Origin: Amorphophallus konjac
Lineage: Eukaryota; Streptophyta; Magnoliopsida; Alismatales; Araceae
NCBI GenBank assembly: GCA_022559845.1
Contig: CM040123.1
Location: 300,192,642-300,256,641 of the forward strand
Length of the DNA stretch: 64,000 bases
Direction of reading: 5' to 3'
The first letter of the stretch is position 1, and each line of letters begins with the position of its first letter. Under the pieces are notes generated by a model. That model saw only the letters and a list, made by a program, of their open reading frames with translations. It was not told the DNA's origin and searched no databases. Positions 19,738 to 30,611 of this stretch are shown one piece after another. The translations under genes were made by a program, and so were the position numbers.

Positions 19738-21962
19738 TGATGGGGACATCACCTCCCATGCCCACATTCACGGCTCGTCTCCTCGCCCCGGTTGCATCCG
19801 GCATGGTCTAGTTATTTATTTTGAGTCCTATGTAATTTTTTTCAAGTCATATCATTGTATTTTCCCTTTTATTTGAGTCATGTCCCTAGGTCTTTTGTTT
19901 ATTTCCCTAAGTTTGAGTGTCATTAGGTTGATTAGTTTGTTATTGGGCCCAATTCATTGGGCTAGGCCCAAGGGCGCCCCCTACCCCTTGGTTATTTGTC
20001 ATTGTTGCATGAGTCAGGGACTTTTTGTAAAATGTGGGTTGCCTATATATAGGAACCCATTCCCCCCATTTCAAATCAATGAATGAATGAATGAATATTT
20101 GAATTTTCTAGTGTCCAACATAAATCTTCTTCTTTTGGTGAGAAGTCAATTGAGTGGGTGAGAAGCCCCTATCCCCCCCCTCTCTCTACATCTCTCTCTA
20201 GAAAGTCATTTTCTCTCTCCTCCACTTTCTCTCTCTAAAACCTACGCACCTTTCTCTCTCCTCCCCTCCCAACCACCTTTCTCTCTCTTCCCCCCCTCCA
20301 ATAACTCATCCCCAACTCCCCACCACCCCACCTTAACTCCACCCCTGCCCCAAGGGAGATTCCACCACTCCCCACTCCACCCTCCAACCACCAACCACCC
20401 ACTCCCCTTCCCCAAGTACCCTCTCAGCTCCCAAGGGAGAATTCCCCACTCCCCAAGCCCCCCCTTTACCTTCCCCACACACCCCTTCCCATTCCCAAGA
20501 CCAAAAAAATTAATCCCACCCTTAAACCCATTTTCAAATACCCTTTCCCTCTCCCTCCCAACACCAAATTCGCAGCTCCTCCTCCCACCACCTGTTAGAC
20601 CCCCTTCCAGACCCCATTCTTTCCCTCCCACACCTTGGAACACCCCCTCCTAGACCCCCTCACAGCCAGGGTTCTCCCCACACTCAACCACCCCCATTTC
20701 CCCTTCCATATACCCCATTCCCCCCCATCATCTTCAACCTACAGTTCTCAGTTCGCAGGCAGCAGAGGAGTGCCCAATTGCAGAGGCTACCACTTCTTCA
20801 CCTAGAAGCTTCAGAGGGCATATCATATACTAGTGGAATCATCATCCAGTCTACTTCGTAACGGAGGTGGTCTCGTCCCGTTCTGAGTTTGTGGTCGCCC
20901 AGGGGAGCCGTTCTTCCCCGACTGTGCACTTCCACCCTGAAGAGTAACCTGAAGCTGACTCCTTAAGCTACCACAGCCACTCTCTTGAAGATATGGAGGC
21001 GAGGCTTGGCCGGGAGCTTCTTCGACAAGTCTACTTCTAGAATCAAGAAGCGGAGCTCTGTTTTGCACCCGGAATCAAGAGTTCTCATTCTCTTCCTCCG
21101 GGTGTACGGTTCTGCTTCCTGACAGTCTGCCCCGACCCCCCCTCATTGTTCGAGCTCTACCGGTATACTCCGACAATGTTTGGCATCCCCGTTAGTTTCG
21201 CTTCGAAGAGGACTCACCGACGGTTCCAACAACTCCAGCGGTGCCTGATTCTGAGCTCTGGAGCGCTTGTGGCAACCTCTTCTTCCTTCTATTGTGAACC
21301 TGAAGCAGTCAGAACTGAAGACCTACCACCCTGTTCGAGCTTCTGCCCCGACCAGCACCTATGACCAAAGAAATTAACAAAATTCAGACGTCATCCCGAT
21401 CCAACTAAAAAGAAATTCCAACTAGTTTCGTCATCAAAAAAAATTGGGAGTGGTCGCAGCGTCAAGATATCCAACTGTCTATCCTGAAGCGCAGGAAGCG
21501 GACAGAATCGGCATCGGCTCCCGTGTTAGCTTCTAGCTCGGTTTCGCCCCTCCCCGCTTGGCCGGCTGAAGGCTCCTCCATGTGTGAAGGTAGTTTTGGA
21601 TGTATTAACAATTTTTCCCCACCCCAAGAACCCCCTCCTGCAAGAGGTGTAGTGTTGTAACATCATAAACAGGTCAAGCTACCCCGGCGCGGCGTGTGGG
21701 GATCCCACGCCTCCCCACTCGGCCACGTCTCCGAGCGAGACCGGTTTCTTCAAACCGGTCGAGTAAGTGCTCCAAACTTTACTCTATTTAGTGTTTGTTC
21801 AGTCAATATTAGTTCATAACTCTGCTGGCCGTGAGTGAGAGCTCGATCCTTAAGCTCCCTTGCTATAAGAGATCACCGTGGGAAACAGAGTGTAACTCGT
21901 GCCCTCGGCACGACGTCGGCTCCCTTGAATTGGGCTGCCATAACCCTTGGGAGTTAACCTTG
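19738..21962 (+). repeat. Solo LTR D1, left part
   Basis: It begins TGATGGGGACATC, identical to the start of D2 at 36119. It contains a TATA box (20044), a long C/T-rich leader (20155-20740) and a tail similar to D2 at 40977-41340. It is split by element C at CCTTG (21958-21962) and resumes at 29178. The rejoined length is about 2390 bp. No internal coding follows its end, so it is a solo LTR. Confidence 0.85.
20044..20051 (+). promoter_or_regulatory. TATA box of LTR D1
   Basis: CCTATATATAGGAAC lies 306 bases into the LTR. D2 has CCTATAAATAGGAC at the matching place (36439). Both precede a pyrimidine-rich leader. Confidence 0.6.
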
Positions 21963-24244
21963 TGATGCGGGACAGACACGGGGACCGACTCTACGTGGTA
22001 TGGACCTCGGACTCTAGATACGGACACGACCAGCAACGCATGATAGGAGAGACACTAAGCCCGACACGGAGAGCTCCTATGGGCTATACGTCGCTAACAG
22101 AAACGCAAGCTCACTCGTCGTCCCAAGTGAGGGAAACGCGGATCGTGCGCGGTTGAAGAACCGGCAGAGTTCACGGGTAGTCGACTCACTTCCGGACTCG
22201 GATCGATTCACGGGACGGGTCACTCTCACACTCACAGCGGTGACATGGACACACGGGCTAGTAGCTATCGCTCTCGGCAGTGGCAAAAGACCATATACTA
22301 GCTAAGCAAATGAACGCCAAGAGGTTCGGACCATTACGTCCACGCACCCGGCGTGGCGAAGACAACCCCGGCCGAATCACGGACTCCCGGTTAACAATTA
22401 TTACAGCAATACACTAAGTCGACCCACTCCACGCAGGGAGGTAAAAGGTCACATGTGGGGTCCGGGAATCACGCAACTCGGGTTGACGGGAAGCATCTTG
22501 ATGTCGCCCGGCGGTGCCGAACTCCGCGTTTTCGTGCTTTCCGAACGGCGGGTTTTACGGACCCGTGGGGCCCGCGGACGGCGCTGTCCTCCGGATCTGT
22601 GGGGGTGGGACCCACTGTGATGGGGACCCCTGGTGGCGCGCCTCCACGGACGGCGGTCGGTCGGGAACACCGATCGGGGGTCGATCGGCCCCGATTCCCA
22701 ATTCTGGAACTAACTTCCCACGGATTTTGGTTGCTGTCTTCCGGCGCGCGCTCCGGCGAAAACGGCCGCTGCGATCAATCCCGACGTCGGATCGGGACGC
22801 ATGAGCTATCGTTGGAAAGCTCTCTTCAAATGATTTAATCTAGAGCCAGGTAGATCTGCTGGATCTGGTCGGATCAGAACTTTATTGAATTTATAAGTCC
22901 CTGTTGTACAGTAACCGAAATCTCATATCTACAGGTGAGTTGTCTGAAGACTGCCTTTGACCGTGAGGAAGATGGCCGATTCAGCTCCTGAGCTCTTCAT
23001 CCAACGTGTGGGATTTTGAACAAGGAGAACGGGGATATTTTTTTTGGACTGATTGGAGGTGGCTGGGATTTGATATGATTTGTTTACTGGAGGGTGGTCG
23101 GATCTGGGAACAGGTGGACAGCACTGTAGCTATCTCTGAGATCGATTTTTGAAAAATATGGTATGGCCTCACAAAAATTCAAGAAAATTGGGGGACGGTG
23201 GAGTTGATGGACAAAACTCCCAGTAAAATTGGGAGCTCTACAAAGAATTGGAAAGGGGTCCGAACATTTGAAACACAGGGCGGGTGGAAATTGAAACAGC
23301 AAGCAGACAGATCTGGAAATTAAGGTTGGACGAAAATGAAAAAATATCAAATGGAAGATTCAAGACCAACCAATTTTTTTGGATCGTGAGGAACACCTCT
23401 GGAACAGCCCCTCAAAATCCCAGCTCGAAAATACGACGGGGTGGAGAGCAAGAATTCGGAGAAGACACCTCTATCTTGGATGGACAGAACACCGGCGGTG
23501 ATGGTGGAGGTGCGATGGCGGCACGTGGCGGCGGCGGCGGCGGCGGTGACCGGAACTGATAGGGGTGGAGTCACACCACCAGAATACAGCCTTCCCAGCT
23601 GCAAGGAGGAGAGAGGGGCGGCCTAGGCCTTGCTCAAGGGGATTTTCTTCCAATTCAAATGCATTAATTCCCCTAAATGAGAAAATACAAGGTACTTATA
23701 TGTTACATATCAAATCCAATAGCCACCCTTGGATCTAGGGATGGGGGAATGGATGGCCTAGATTGAATGTGACACACACACAAAAATTAAATAAAATATA
23801 AGGGGGGGCAGCCTATTGACCAAGGGGGGGACATGGTAGAATGGTAGGTAGCCTACCTTGGACTTTGAAGTCCAATTGTCTACCCATGTGGGATTTACCA
23901 TTCAACCTTATAGATGTCTCCATTTGAAATGTTGACTGACCCCACATGGGGCCCTAGGCTGAGGTGGATCAATGGGAAGAGGTCTGGGGGGGCCGTGGGG
24001 CCTGGGGGTCCCATTTTACAAATAAATCCCTCTTACAATCAAAATTACATACCGAATAAAATGAAGTAAACACACATTAAACACAAATAAAGTCTAACTA
24101 AATATGATAAATACCGGGACTCATGGGAGAGTCTCCAGGCTGTCTCCGAGCCAGATGGATGCTGAGGTGGCTCGAGTCGTGCTCCGTGTGCGGTACCGGT
24201 GGCTCGGCGTGTCACGCCGCTCAACTGCTCGGGTGTCCGCCCCA
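21963..24244 (-). repeat. Element C 3' LTR
   Basis: The plus strand begins TGATGCGGGAC. On the minus strand the LTR starts TGG then GGCGGACACC, one base different from the 5' copy. A CGG-repeat run is at 23528-23548. A short ORF at 22455-22838 on the other strand recurs in the 5' LTR with changes and is not supported as a gene. Confidence 0.88.
23695..23700 (-). promoter_or_regulatory. TATA box in element C 3' LTR
   Basis: The minus strand reads CATATAAGTACC about 545 bases from the LTR start, matching GCATATAAGTC in LTR B. Confidence 0.5.
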
Positions 24245-24888
24245 ATTCTCCCCGGGTGGGAGAAAATCGACCCTGTCGAGTAAGGGTCTGCATCTCTCCT
24301 GTATCGCTCCAGAAGGTCTGGATCAATCCGCTGCAACTCTCCATGTGTGATCCACGTGTCGTCGGTAGCGGGCCGTCCTCTCCATCGCACTAGGTAGCGC
24401 GGGTAGGATCCACTCCTGGTAATTGTCACCTGCTCATCCAGTATATGATCTATATGCTCATGCTGCCGTGACAAAGGGGCTGGAGGTGGACACTCAGGTG
24501 TGGGATCACTCTCAATGGGAGGAGATGGCTCGAAAGGCTCACTAGGGATCACCGCTAGGTCCCTATATGCAACTAGATCTGAAACATTAAAAGTAGAGCT
24601 TATACCATATTCCTCGGGCAGGTCCACAACATACGCATTGGATCCAACGCATTTCAACACTCTAAATGGACCGGCTCCGCGAGCTTGCAATTTCTTAACG
24701 GTTCCAGAGGGAAACCGTTCAGGTCTTACCCTGATCATGACATATTCGCCCTCTTGGAACTCTCGGTGGTGTCGGTGAGCATCGGCTAGCTCTTTGTAAC
24801 ACGCATTGCTGGACTCAATGTGACGACGAATGTCGTCATGCAAACTCCTAACATGCTTAGCAAAAGAAAAAAACACACGGATGCACAC
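24121..24888 (-). CDS. Integrase C-terminal tail with chromodomain, element C
   Basis: From FAKHVRSLHDD onward the protein follows the element B integrase tail at high identity. It has the basic GEYVMIRVRPERFP region (GPY/F-like module), VVDLPEEYGISSTFNVSDL, and a chromodomain (YLVRWRGRP, DTWITHGELQRIDPDLLERY). The eight residues before the junction (MCIRVFFS) do not match integrase, so the deletion join lies near 24865. The catalytic DDE core is missing. The stop at 24121 is inside the 3' LTR, as in B. The remaining open frame could still yield a chromodomain-bearing polypeptide, but no expression evidence is visible. Confidence 0.85.
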   Translation of the reverse strand: MCIRVFFSFAKHVRSLHDDIRRHIESSNACYKELADAHRHHREFQEGEYVMIRVRPERFPSGTVKKLQARGAGPFRVLKCVGSNAYVVDLPEEYGISSTFNVSDLVAYRDLAVIPSEPFEPSPPIESDPTPECPPPAPLSRQHEHIDHILDEQVTITRSGSYPRYLVRWRGRPATDDTWITHGELQRIDPDLLERYRRDADPYSTGSIFSHPGRIGADTRAVERRDTPSHRYRTRSTTRATSASIWLGDSLETLP

Positions 24889-24920
24889 ACAACCCTAAAC
24901 AACCCTACAGTTAATCCGAC

Positions 24921-26228
24921 TCATGCATATGCAAAAGGTGGACCAGGACACCCGAATGTGTACCAAGCATGCACTAGATGCAACCGGTGGTTGGTGGAAA
25001 GTGGGACTCCTAGACATCCTACTTTGTCCCTAGCATGCGGCTGCCCATGGGATTTGGGAGGGCCGGAACTAGGTGTATCGGGCTTGGATATGGGAGGATT
25101 TGGAGATCTAAAACTACCTTTGTCAATACCCCTAGATGTAGGTAAGGTATGCCATGTTCCCCAATCATCGGACCTATTGCTATGTGGAGGTTGATTGGCC
25201 TGAGTGGGAAGAGAGTGGTAGGGGACTTCCTTGACAAGGTAGAAGGGAAGTGGTGGATCACGAGGCCCACTAGTGAAGGGGTCGAATGGGTCAAAGAATG
25301 TGTGACCCCTCGGTTCTTCCATTACATAGTCCCATGTTTGAAATTCCTGAAGGTGATGGTCACCTCCATCCATCGTGGTAGATGAGACAGTGTATAGAAG
25401 ATATGGCTCCTCCCTCGGGATAAAAGGAATGAAGTCGGGCTCGACCGGTAACGGGAGGAGTAGAAGAACCTCCGTGGTAACATGACCCACGGTGTATATG
25501 GAGGTGATGGACCCTAAAGCGGGATGAGTGAAACTACGACCTGTGGGTCGATCGAAGCCTGGAGCCAACAAGTGCGTAAATGTCAATTGCCGGTCTAACC
25601 CTTTAAAAAGGTCATCCAATGTATCCACATAGTGACTAGACCGGAAAGTGGTATAGAATGTGTTGATTGGCACCAGAGGTAGGATAGGGTCCATAGATTG
25701 GAAGGGAAGTGGGACCAAGCTATCCTTGAGCCAACTAAGTAGTGGCTCGGCTATGTAAAGTGTACCCGTTAGAAATACGGGTGGCTCGGGCTTGGGTGGC
25801 TCCAAATGAGATGGTTCCGAATAGAGTTCGGAAGTAGAGGGTGGTAGCATGGGAGCTCTCGTGGGTGGGGAATGAGGATCCACTATGATGGGGAGAGGGC
25901 TTGGGGACTCCGTTGATGGGGCCGGGTTAAGACTACCGGCGATGACCTCCTTAGGCTCGGGTAGGAGTACATCACTAGGAGTACGTGTCCTATCCACCCC
26001 ATCCAACCGGTCCAAAATCATTTGCATAAGTTCGGCAACGGAGTGGGTTGGAATAGGGATATCATGGTGGACTCGCCCGTAGTCAACCGTCCTAGGAGTG
26101 GGTCTTGGCTCATCTACGTGTGGGGCTCTTTGCCTCCGACTAGGACTCACTTGGTTGGAAGTGATTTGGTGGGGCCGGTTGGAGGTGACCGGTTGGGGCA
26201 CGTAGACCTTCCTAAGCTCTCTCTTCAT
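24921..26228 (-). CDS. Unrecognised proline-rich ORF fused in frame to gag start, element C
   Basis: This is 435 residues, uninterrupted. It is in the same phase as the gag start at 26232-26522, separated by one TAG that reads SW-stop-DMKREL. The first 30 residues continue gag (MKRELRKVYVP). After that I see no capsid, zinc knuckle, protease or RT. Instead there is a proline-rich stretch (PPTRAPMLPPSTSELYSEP), a hydrophobic/acidic middle (FYTTFRSSHYVDTLDDLF; VLLLLPLPVEPDFIPFIP) and a Ser/Pro-rich tail. Length and openness suggest relaxed or recent coding function. It could be captured host sequence or a diverged element-specific protein. I cannot name a function. Confidence 0.6.
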   Translation of the reverse strand: MKRELRKVYVPQPVTSNRPHQITSNQVSPSRRQRAPHVDEPRPTPRTVDYGRVHHDIPIPTHSVAELMQMILDRLDGVDRTRTPSDVLLPEPKEVIAGSLNPAPSTESPSPLPIIVDPHSPPTRAPMLPPSTSELYSEPSHLEPPKPEPPVFLTGTLYIAEPLLSWLKDSLVPLPFQSMDPILPLVPINTFYTTFRSSHYVDTLDDLFKGLDRQLTFTHLLAPGFDRPTGRSFTHPALGSITSIYTVGHVTTEVLLLLPLPVEPDFIPFIPREEPYLLYTVSSTTMDGGDHHLQEFQTWDYVMEEPRGHTFFDPFDPFTSGPRDPPLPFYLVKEVPYHSLPTQANQPPHSNRSDDWGTWHTLPTSRGIDKGSFRSPNPPISKPDTPSSGPPKSHGQPHARDKVGCLGVPLSTNHRLHLVHAWYTFGCPGPPFAYA

Positions 26229-26231
26229 GTC

Positions 26232-26522
26232 CTACCATGACTCGATGGGCCATTGCCCCCTAACCTCTATCATTCTTTCGATGTAATCCCACTTTTCGGC
26301 AGCCTCATGAAGAAGCCGCTCTTTGGCGAAAGAGAATTGCATTGCCTCGGACATAGTATAACAATCAAAGTATGTGTCCATGGCGGCCTCCCACTTGAGG
26401 TAGTCGCCCGGGCCATTGGAGCCATAAAAATCCGAGGCTTCGGGCCTACGGAAGTGGAGTGGGTGGTTGCCAAGCCCATGGGTGGACCAACGGCCATATT
26501 GCTCGGGTGATTGGGAATCCAT
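26232..26522 (-). CDS. Gag N-terminal segment, element C
   Basis: 96 residues from ATG 26522 to TAG 26229-26231. It shows the start of a gypsy capsid domain: DYLKWEAAMDTYFDCYTMSE, MQFSFAKERLLHEAAEKWDY. In intact relatives the region reads on without a stop, and CAG to TAG would explain the break. The start is chosen because it is the first ATG after a 350-base leader. The capsid domain is incomplete, so particle formation would need a helper. Confidence 0.75.
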   Translation of the reverse strand: MDSQSPEQYGRWSTHGLGNHPLHFRRPEASDFYGSNGPGDYLKWEAAMDTYFDCYTMSEAMQFSFAKERLLHEAAEKWDYIERMIEVRGQWPIESW

Positions 26523-26876
26523 GGGAAATTGGGGGGGGGGGAACTATATGTTGGACATGCCGACACTTGGACACTACACTAGACCGGCTATGCAAGGTTG
26601 GAATGCACTAAATAATGCAAACACCGACTAATGCACCTAGACCTAAACCAATATCCGGTACATGGCGGAGTTAATCGATCTGAAGATCACTCGCGCAAGT
26701 GTGCGGTCTTCCCGATAGGCGTAACCTAACGTTCGGACAACACCTTTTGATATACCGAGTTATCGGGATGAAAATGTAATTTTAAAACACATTTTTTTTG
26801 TCTTGAAAATGATGATGATCCTAGACTCGACTTAGACCATGATGCATGACTTATGCAATGACTACCCTAGACTCAA
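26523..26876 (-). other. Untranslated leader of element C
   Basis: 354 bases between the primer site and the gag ATG. They contain a run of 10 G at 26531-26540 and an AT-rich stretch. No gene is seen. Confidence 0.6.
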
Positions 26877-26891
26877 CTCGCTCTGATACCA
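26877..26891 (-). other. Primer-binding site of element C
   Basis: The minus strand reads TGGTATCAGAGCGAG, complementary to the 3' end of initiator Met tRNA, three bases inside the 5' LTR (26895). Confidence 0.88.
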
Positions 26892-26894
26892 AAT

Positions 26895-29172
26895 TGATGC
26901 GGGACGGACACGGGGACCTACTCTACGTGGTATGGACCTCGGACTCTAGATACGGACATGACCAGCAACACATGATAGGAGAGACACTAAGCCCGACATG
27001 AAGAGCTCCTATGGGCTATACGTCGCTAACAGAAACGCAAGCTCACTCGTCGTCCCAAGCGAGGGAAACGCGGATCGTGCGCGGTTGAAGAACCGGCAGA
27101 GTTCACGGGTAGTCGACTCACTTCCGGACTCGGATCGATTCAGGGGACGGGTCACTCTCACACTCACAGCGGTGACATGGACACACGGGCTAGTAGCTAT
27201 CGCTCTCGGCAGTGGCAAAAGACCATATACTAGCTAAGCAAATGAACGCCAAGAGGTTCGGACCATTACCTCCACGCACCCGGCGTGGCGAAGACAACCC
27301 CGGCCGAATCACGGACTCCCGGTTAACAATTATTACAGCAATACACTAAGTCGACCCACTCCACGCAGGGAGGTAAAAGGTCACATGTGGGGTCCGAGAA
27401 TCACGCAACTCGGGTTGACGGGCAGCATCTTGATGTCGCCCGGCGGTGCCGAACTTCACGTTTTCGTGCTTTCCGAACGGTGGGTTTTACGGACCCGTGG
27501 GGCCCGCGGACGGCGCTGTCCTCCGGATCTGTGGGGGTGGGACCCACTGTGATGGGACCCCTGGTGGCGCGCCTCCACGAACGGCGGTCGGCCGGGAACA
27601 CCGATCGGGGGTCGATCGGCCCCGATTCCCAATTCTGGAACTAACTTCCCACGGATTTTGGTTGCTGTCTTCCGGCGCGCGCTCTGGCGAAAACGGCCGC
27701 TGCGATCAATCCCGACGTCGGATCGGGACGCATGAGCTATCGTTGGAAAGCTCTCTTCAAATGCTTCAATCTAGAGCCAGGGAGATTTGCTGGATCTAGT
27801 CGGATCAGAACTTTATTGAATTTATAAGTCCCTGTTGTACAGTAACCGAAATCTCAGATCTACAGGTGAGTTGTCTGAAGACTGCCTTTGACCGCGAGGA
27901 AGATGGCCGTATCAGCTCCTGCGCTCTTCATCCAACTTGTGGGATTTTGAACAAGGAGAACGGGGATAGTTTTTTTGGACTGATGGGAGGTTGCTGTGAT
28001 TTGATATGATTTGTTTACTGGAGGGTGGTCGGATCTGGGAACAGGTGGACAGCACTGTAGCTATCTCTGAGAACGATTTTTGAAAAATATGGGATGGCCT
28101 CACAAAAATTCAAGAAAATTGGGTGACGGTGGGGTTGATGGACAATACTCTCAGTAAAATTGGGAGCTCTAAAAACAATTGGAAAGGGGTCCGAACATTT
28201 GAAACACAGGGTGGGTGAAAATTGAAACAGCAAGCAGACAGATCTAGAATATAAGGTTGGACGAAAATGAAAAAATATCAAATGGAAGATTCAAGACCAA
28301 AAAAATTTTTTGGATCGTGAGGAACACCTCTGGGACATCCCCTCCAAATCCCAGCTCCAAAACACGACGGGGTGGAGAGCAAGAATTCGGAGAAGACACC
28401 TCTGTCCTGGATGGACAGAACACCGGCGGTGATGGTGGAGGTGCGATGGCGGCACGTGGCGGCGGCGGCGGCGACCGGAACTGATAGGGGTGGAGTCACA
28501 CCACCAGAATATAGCCTTCCCAGCTGCAAGGAGGAGAGAGGGGCGGCCTAGGCCTTGCTCAAGGGGATTTTCTTCCAATTCAAATGCATTAACTCCCCTA
28601 AATGAGAAAATACAAGGTACTTATAGGTTACATATCAAATCCAATAGCGACCCTTGGACCTAGGGATGGGGGAATGGATGGCCTAGATTGAATGTGACAC
28701 ACACACAAAAATTAAATAAAATATAAGGGGGGGGGGCAGCCTATTGACCAAGGGGGGGACATGGTAGAATGGTAGGTAGCCTACCTTGGACTTTGAAGTC
28801 CAATTGTCTACCCATGTGGCATTTACCATCCAACCTTCTAGATGTCTCTATTTGAAATGTTGACTGACCTCACATGGGGCCCTAGGCTGAGGTGGATCAA
28901 TGGGAAGAGGTCTGGGGGGCCCGTGGGGCCTGGGGGTCCCATTTTACAAATAAATCCCTCTTACAATCAAAATTACATACCGAATAAAATGAAGTAAACA
29001 CACATTAAACACAAATAAAGTCTAACTAAATATGGTAAATACCGGGACTCATGGGGGAGTCTCCAGGCTGTCTCCGAGCCAGATGGATGTTGAGGTGGCT
29101 CGAGTCGTGCTCCGTGTGTGGTACCGGTGGCTCGGCGTGTCACGCCACTCAACTGCTCGGGTGTCCGCACCA
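26895..29172 (-). repeat. Element C 5' LTR (2278 bp)
   Basis: TG...CA ends, with the primer site inside and CCTTG outside. It carries its own copy of the pol tail (29049-29172). Small indels in the G run near 28733 and scattered substitutions separate it from the 3' copy. Confidence 0.9.
28620..28625 (-). promoter_or_regulatory. TATA box in element C 5' LTR
   Basis: The minus strand reads CCTATAAGTACC, 547 bases from the LTR start and equivalent to 23695-23700. Confidence 0.5.
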
Positions 29173-29177
29173 CCTTG

Positions 29178-29342
29178 GCCTTGCTGGCCCTCTACCAACA
29201 AGGGCCCGGCCCTCACGTCCTCCCCTTGGCATTGCCAAGTTACCCCGGGTCTTGGGTGAGCATCGGGTGAGCGTTCGCCATTATCGGTACGTTTTGAATG
29301 CCAATTGTGCTTGCTTGGTAAGTCCTAAGTTGTGTCACATCA
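29178..29342 (+). repeat. Solo LTR D1, right end
   Basis: Continuation of D1 after element C. It ends GTGTCACATCA, like D2 (GTATCACATCA at 53089-53099). It is followed by CATCG (29343-29347), a one-base variant of CAGCG before D1. H1 resumes with GTGGTAGAG, contiguous in H2 with CAGCG at 35662-35666. Confidence 0.85.
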
Positions 29343-29347
29343 CATCG

Positions 29348-30611
29348 GTGGTAGAGTTTGCGAGGTTTGCAGACTCATGTGCATCAGTCGCAGCGTCGTC
29401 GACTCGGATGCTGTGGTGGCAGGCGACACTAGTCTATTTTGAAGATGTGTGCCATGAATCGCTCAGGTGTTGCCTTGTAGCTCTGTGATGAGAGTGGAGC
29501 CGGGGATTGGAAGGCGTCCATTTGTTCTGATTGAGGTGAGATGGGATTTGATGAGACAGGACGAGGGACCAATGCCTGCGTATGGAGGCCCCTTGAGGAC
29601 GTTGTCATTGGATGGTGGTCCTTGGTCTGTGACCAGCATGGGAGGATTTCCCCGTGAGCCTGAGTCGAGTGAGGTGAGGATCGAGGACTTCAAAATATGT
29701 CCTTTGGTTTCACCGTGCTCCCCTGAGAGGGTAGAGTTGGCATGAGGATAGGTCTAGATGCGGTATCCGAGTAATGATCGGCTCATGTTGCAGCGATGGT
29801 CTGTGTGAGAGTCTGCGGATGGCCTCGAGAGTTGTAATGTTCTCTTTGGATCTGGTCGAGGACCAAAAAAGAAGGAAGAAGTTTAGCAAGAGGAGGTTTC
29901 CCGTTCATGAATCGTTGGTGACCAGTGGATTGCCTTTCACAGACATAAGATGCTGATGGTTGCGCATTAAGAATGGTGAGAACCGTGTGCAAGTGAGGCC
30001 TTTGGTGGCCGTTTCCATGATGTGCCTTTTCTCGGATAGCACCTGGGCTTTGTCAAAGTTTGAGTTCTGATAGAGTTGGTTCCATGCTGTTATGGGCGTT
30101 CGGCGTTCCAGGTATGAGATGGTCCTTGGCGCGGAGTCGACGGATTTGTCGCAGTCAGTTGTGATGACTGTGTGAGCTGGTGGAAGCTCAGTGATGGTTG
30201 TCCCTGGTACAGGGCGCGAGACCAGTCAGCTGATAGTGGAGTTGATGCGTGATTGGTCCACCGAGCATGAGGTTTTGATTAGTGGCTATTTCTCGTGACG
30301 AGGGTTGTGTTCCCTAGGTGAGCAAGATTATGGTAGATGACACGGTTGGATTTTTCATGGTGGCTGAGGCGATGCCAGACTTGTGCCCCTTTTGTGTTAT
30401 GCCTGCTCTGATGATCGATGAGTGGTATGTGTTGAGCGAGGCATGTTGTTGCGTTCAAGGTCTGGCCGCGTCCCTCAGGATTTGTGTTCTTGCGAATGTC
30501 GAGGTTTGGCTAGAGCTTTGGGTGCGTTACCAGCTGGGTGTGTCGTTCTTCCCTTTGAGATTGTAGTTGCCTCAAATTTTGAGGATGAAATTTTCATAAG
30601 GAGGGGAGGAC
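29348..30611 (+). mobile_element. Element H1 interior, second piece, with polypurine tract
   Basis: 29348-29799 aligns with H2 35667-36118; the rest has no partner in the window because D2 interrupts H2. There is no retroviral protein motif. Just before the LTR is the sequence TTTTGAGGATGAAATTTTC, then AAGGAGGGGAGGA. This resembles the pol-end and polypurine region of Tekay/Del-type chromoviruses and suggests H derives from such an element. The GATGG empty site for D2 is at 29795-29799. Confidence 0.78.
30598..30610 (+). other. Polypurine tract of element H
   Basis: AAGGAGGGGAGGA ends one base before the LTR (30612), the expected position of the plus-strand primer in reverse transcription. 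Confidence 0.8.

Larger units (their letters stand above)
21963..29172 (-). mobile_element. Element C: non-autonomous relative of chromovirus B, complete with TSD
   Basis: Two 2.28-kb LTRs (about 3% different by eye over the first 400 bases) flank a 2.65-kb interior. The target duplication CCTTG is perfect (21958-21962 and 29173-29177). The interior holds an initiator-Met primer site, a gag start fused to an unrecognised ORF, and an integrase tail with chromodomain. Protease, RT, RNase H and the integrase core are absent, so movement would need proteins from a partner such as an intact B-type element. The element lies inside solo LTR D1. Confidence 0.9.

Noticed and set aside
22455..22838. 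127-codon plus-strand ORF, with a shorter counterpart at 27387-27644
   Set aside because: Antisense inside the C LTRs; the frame is not kept at equal length between the two copies.
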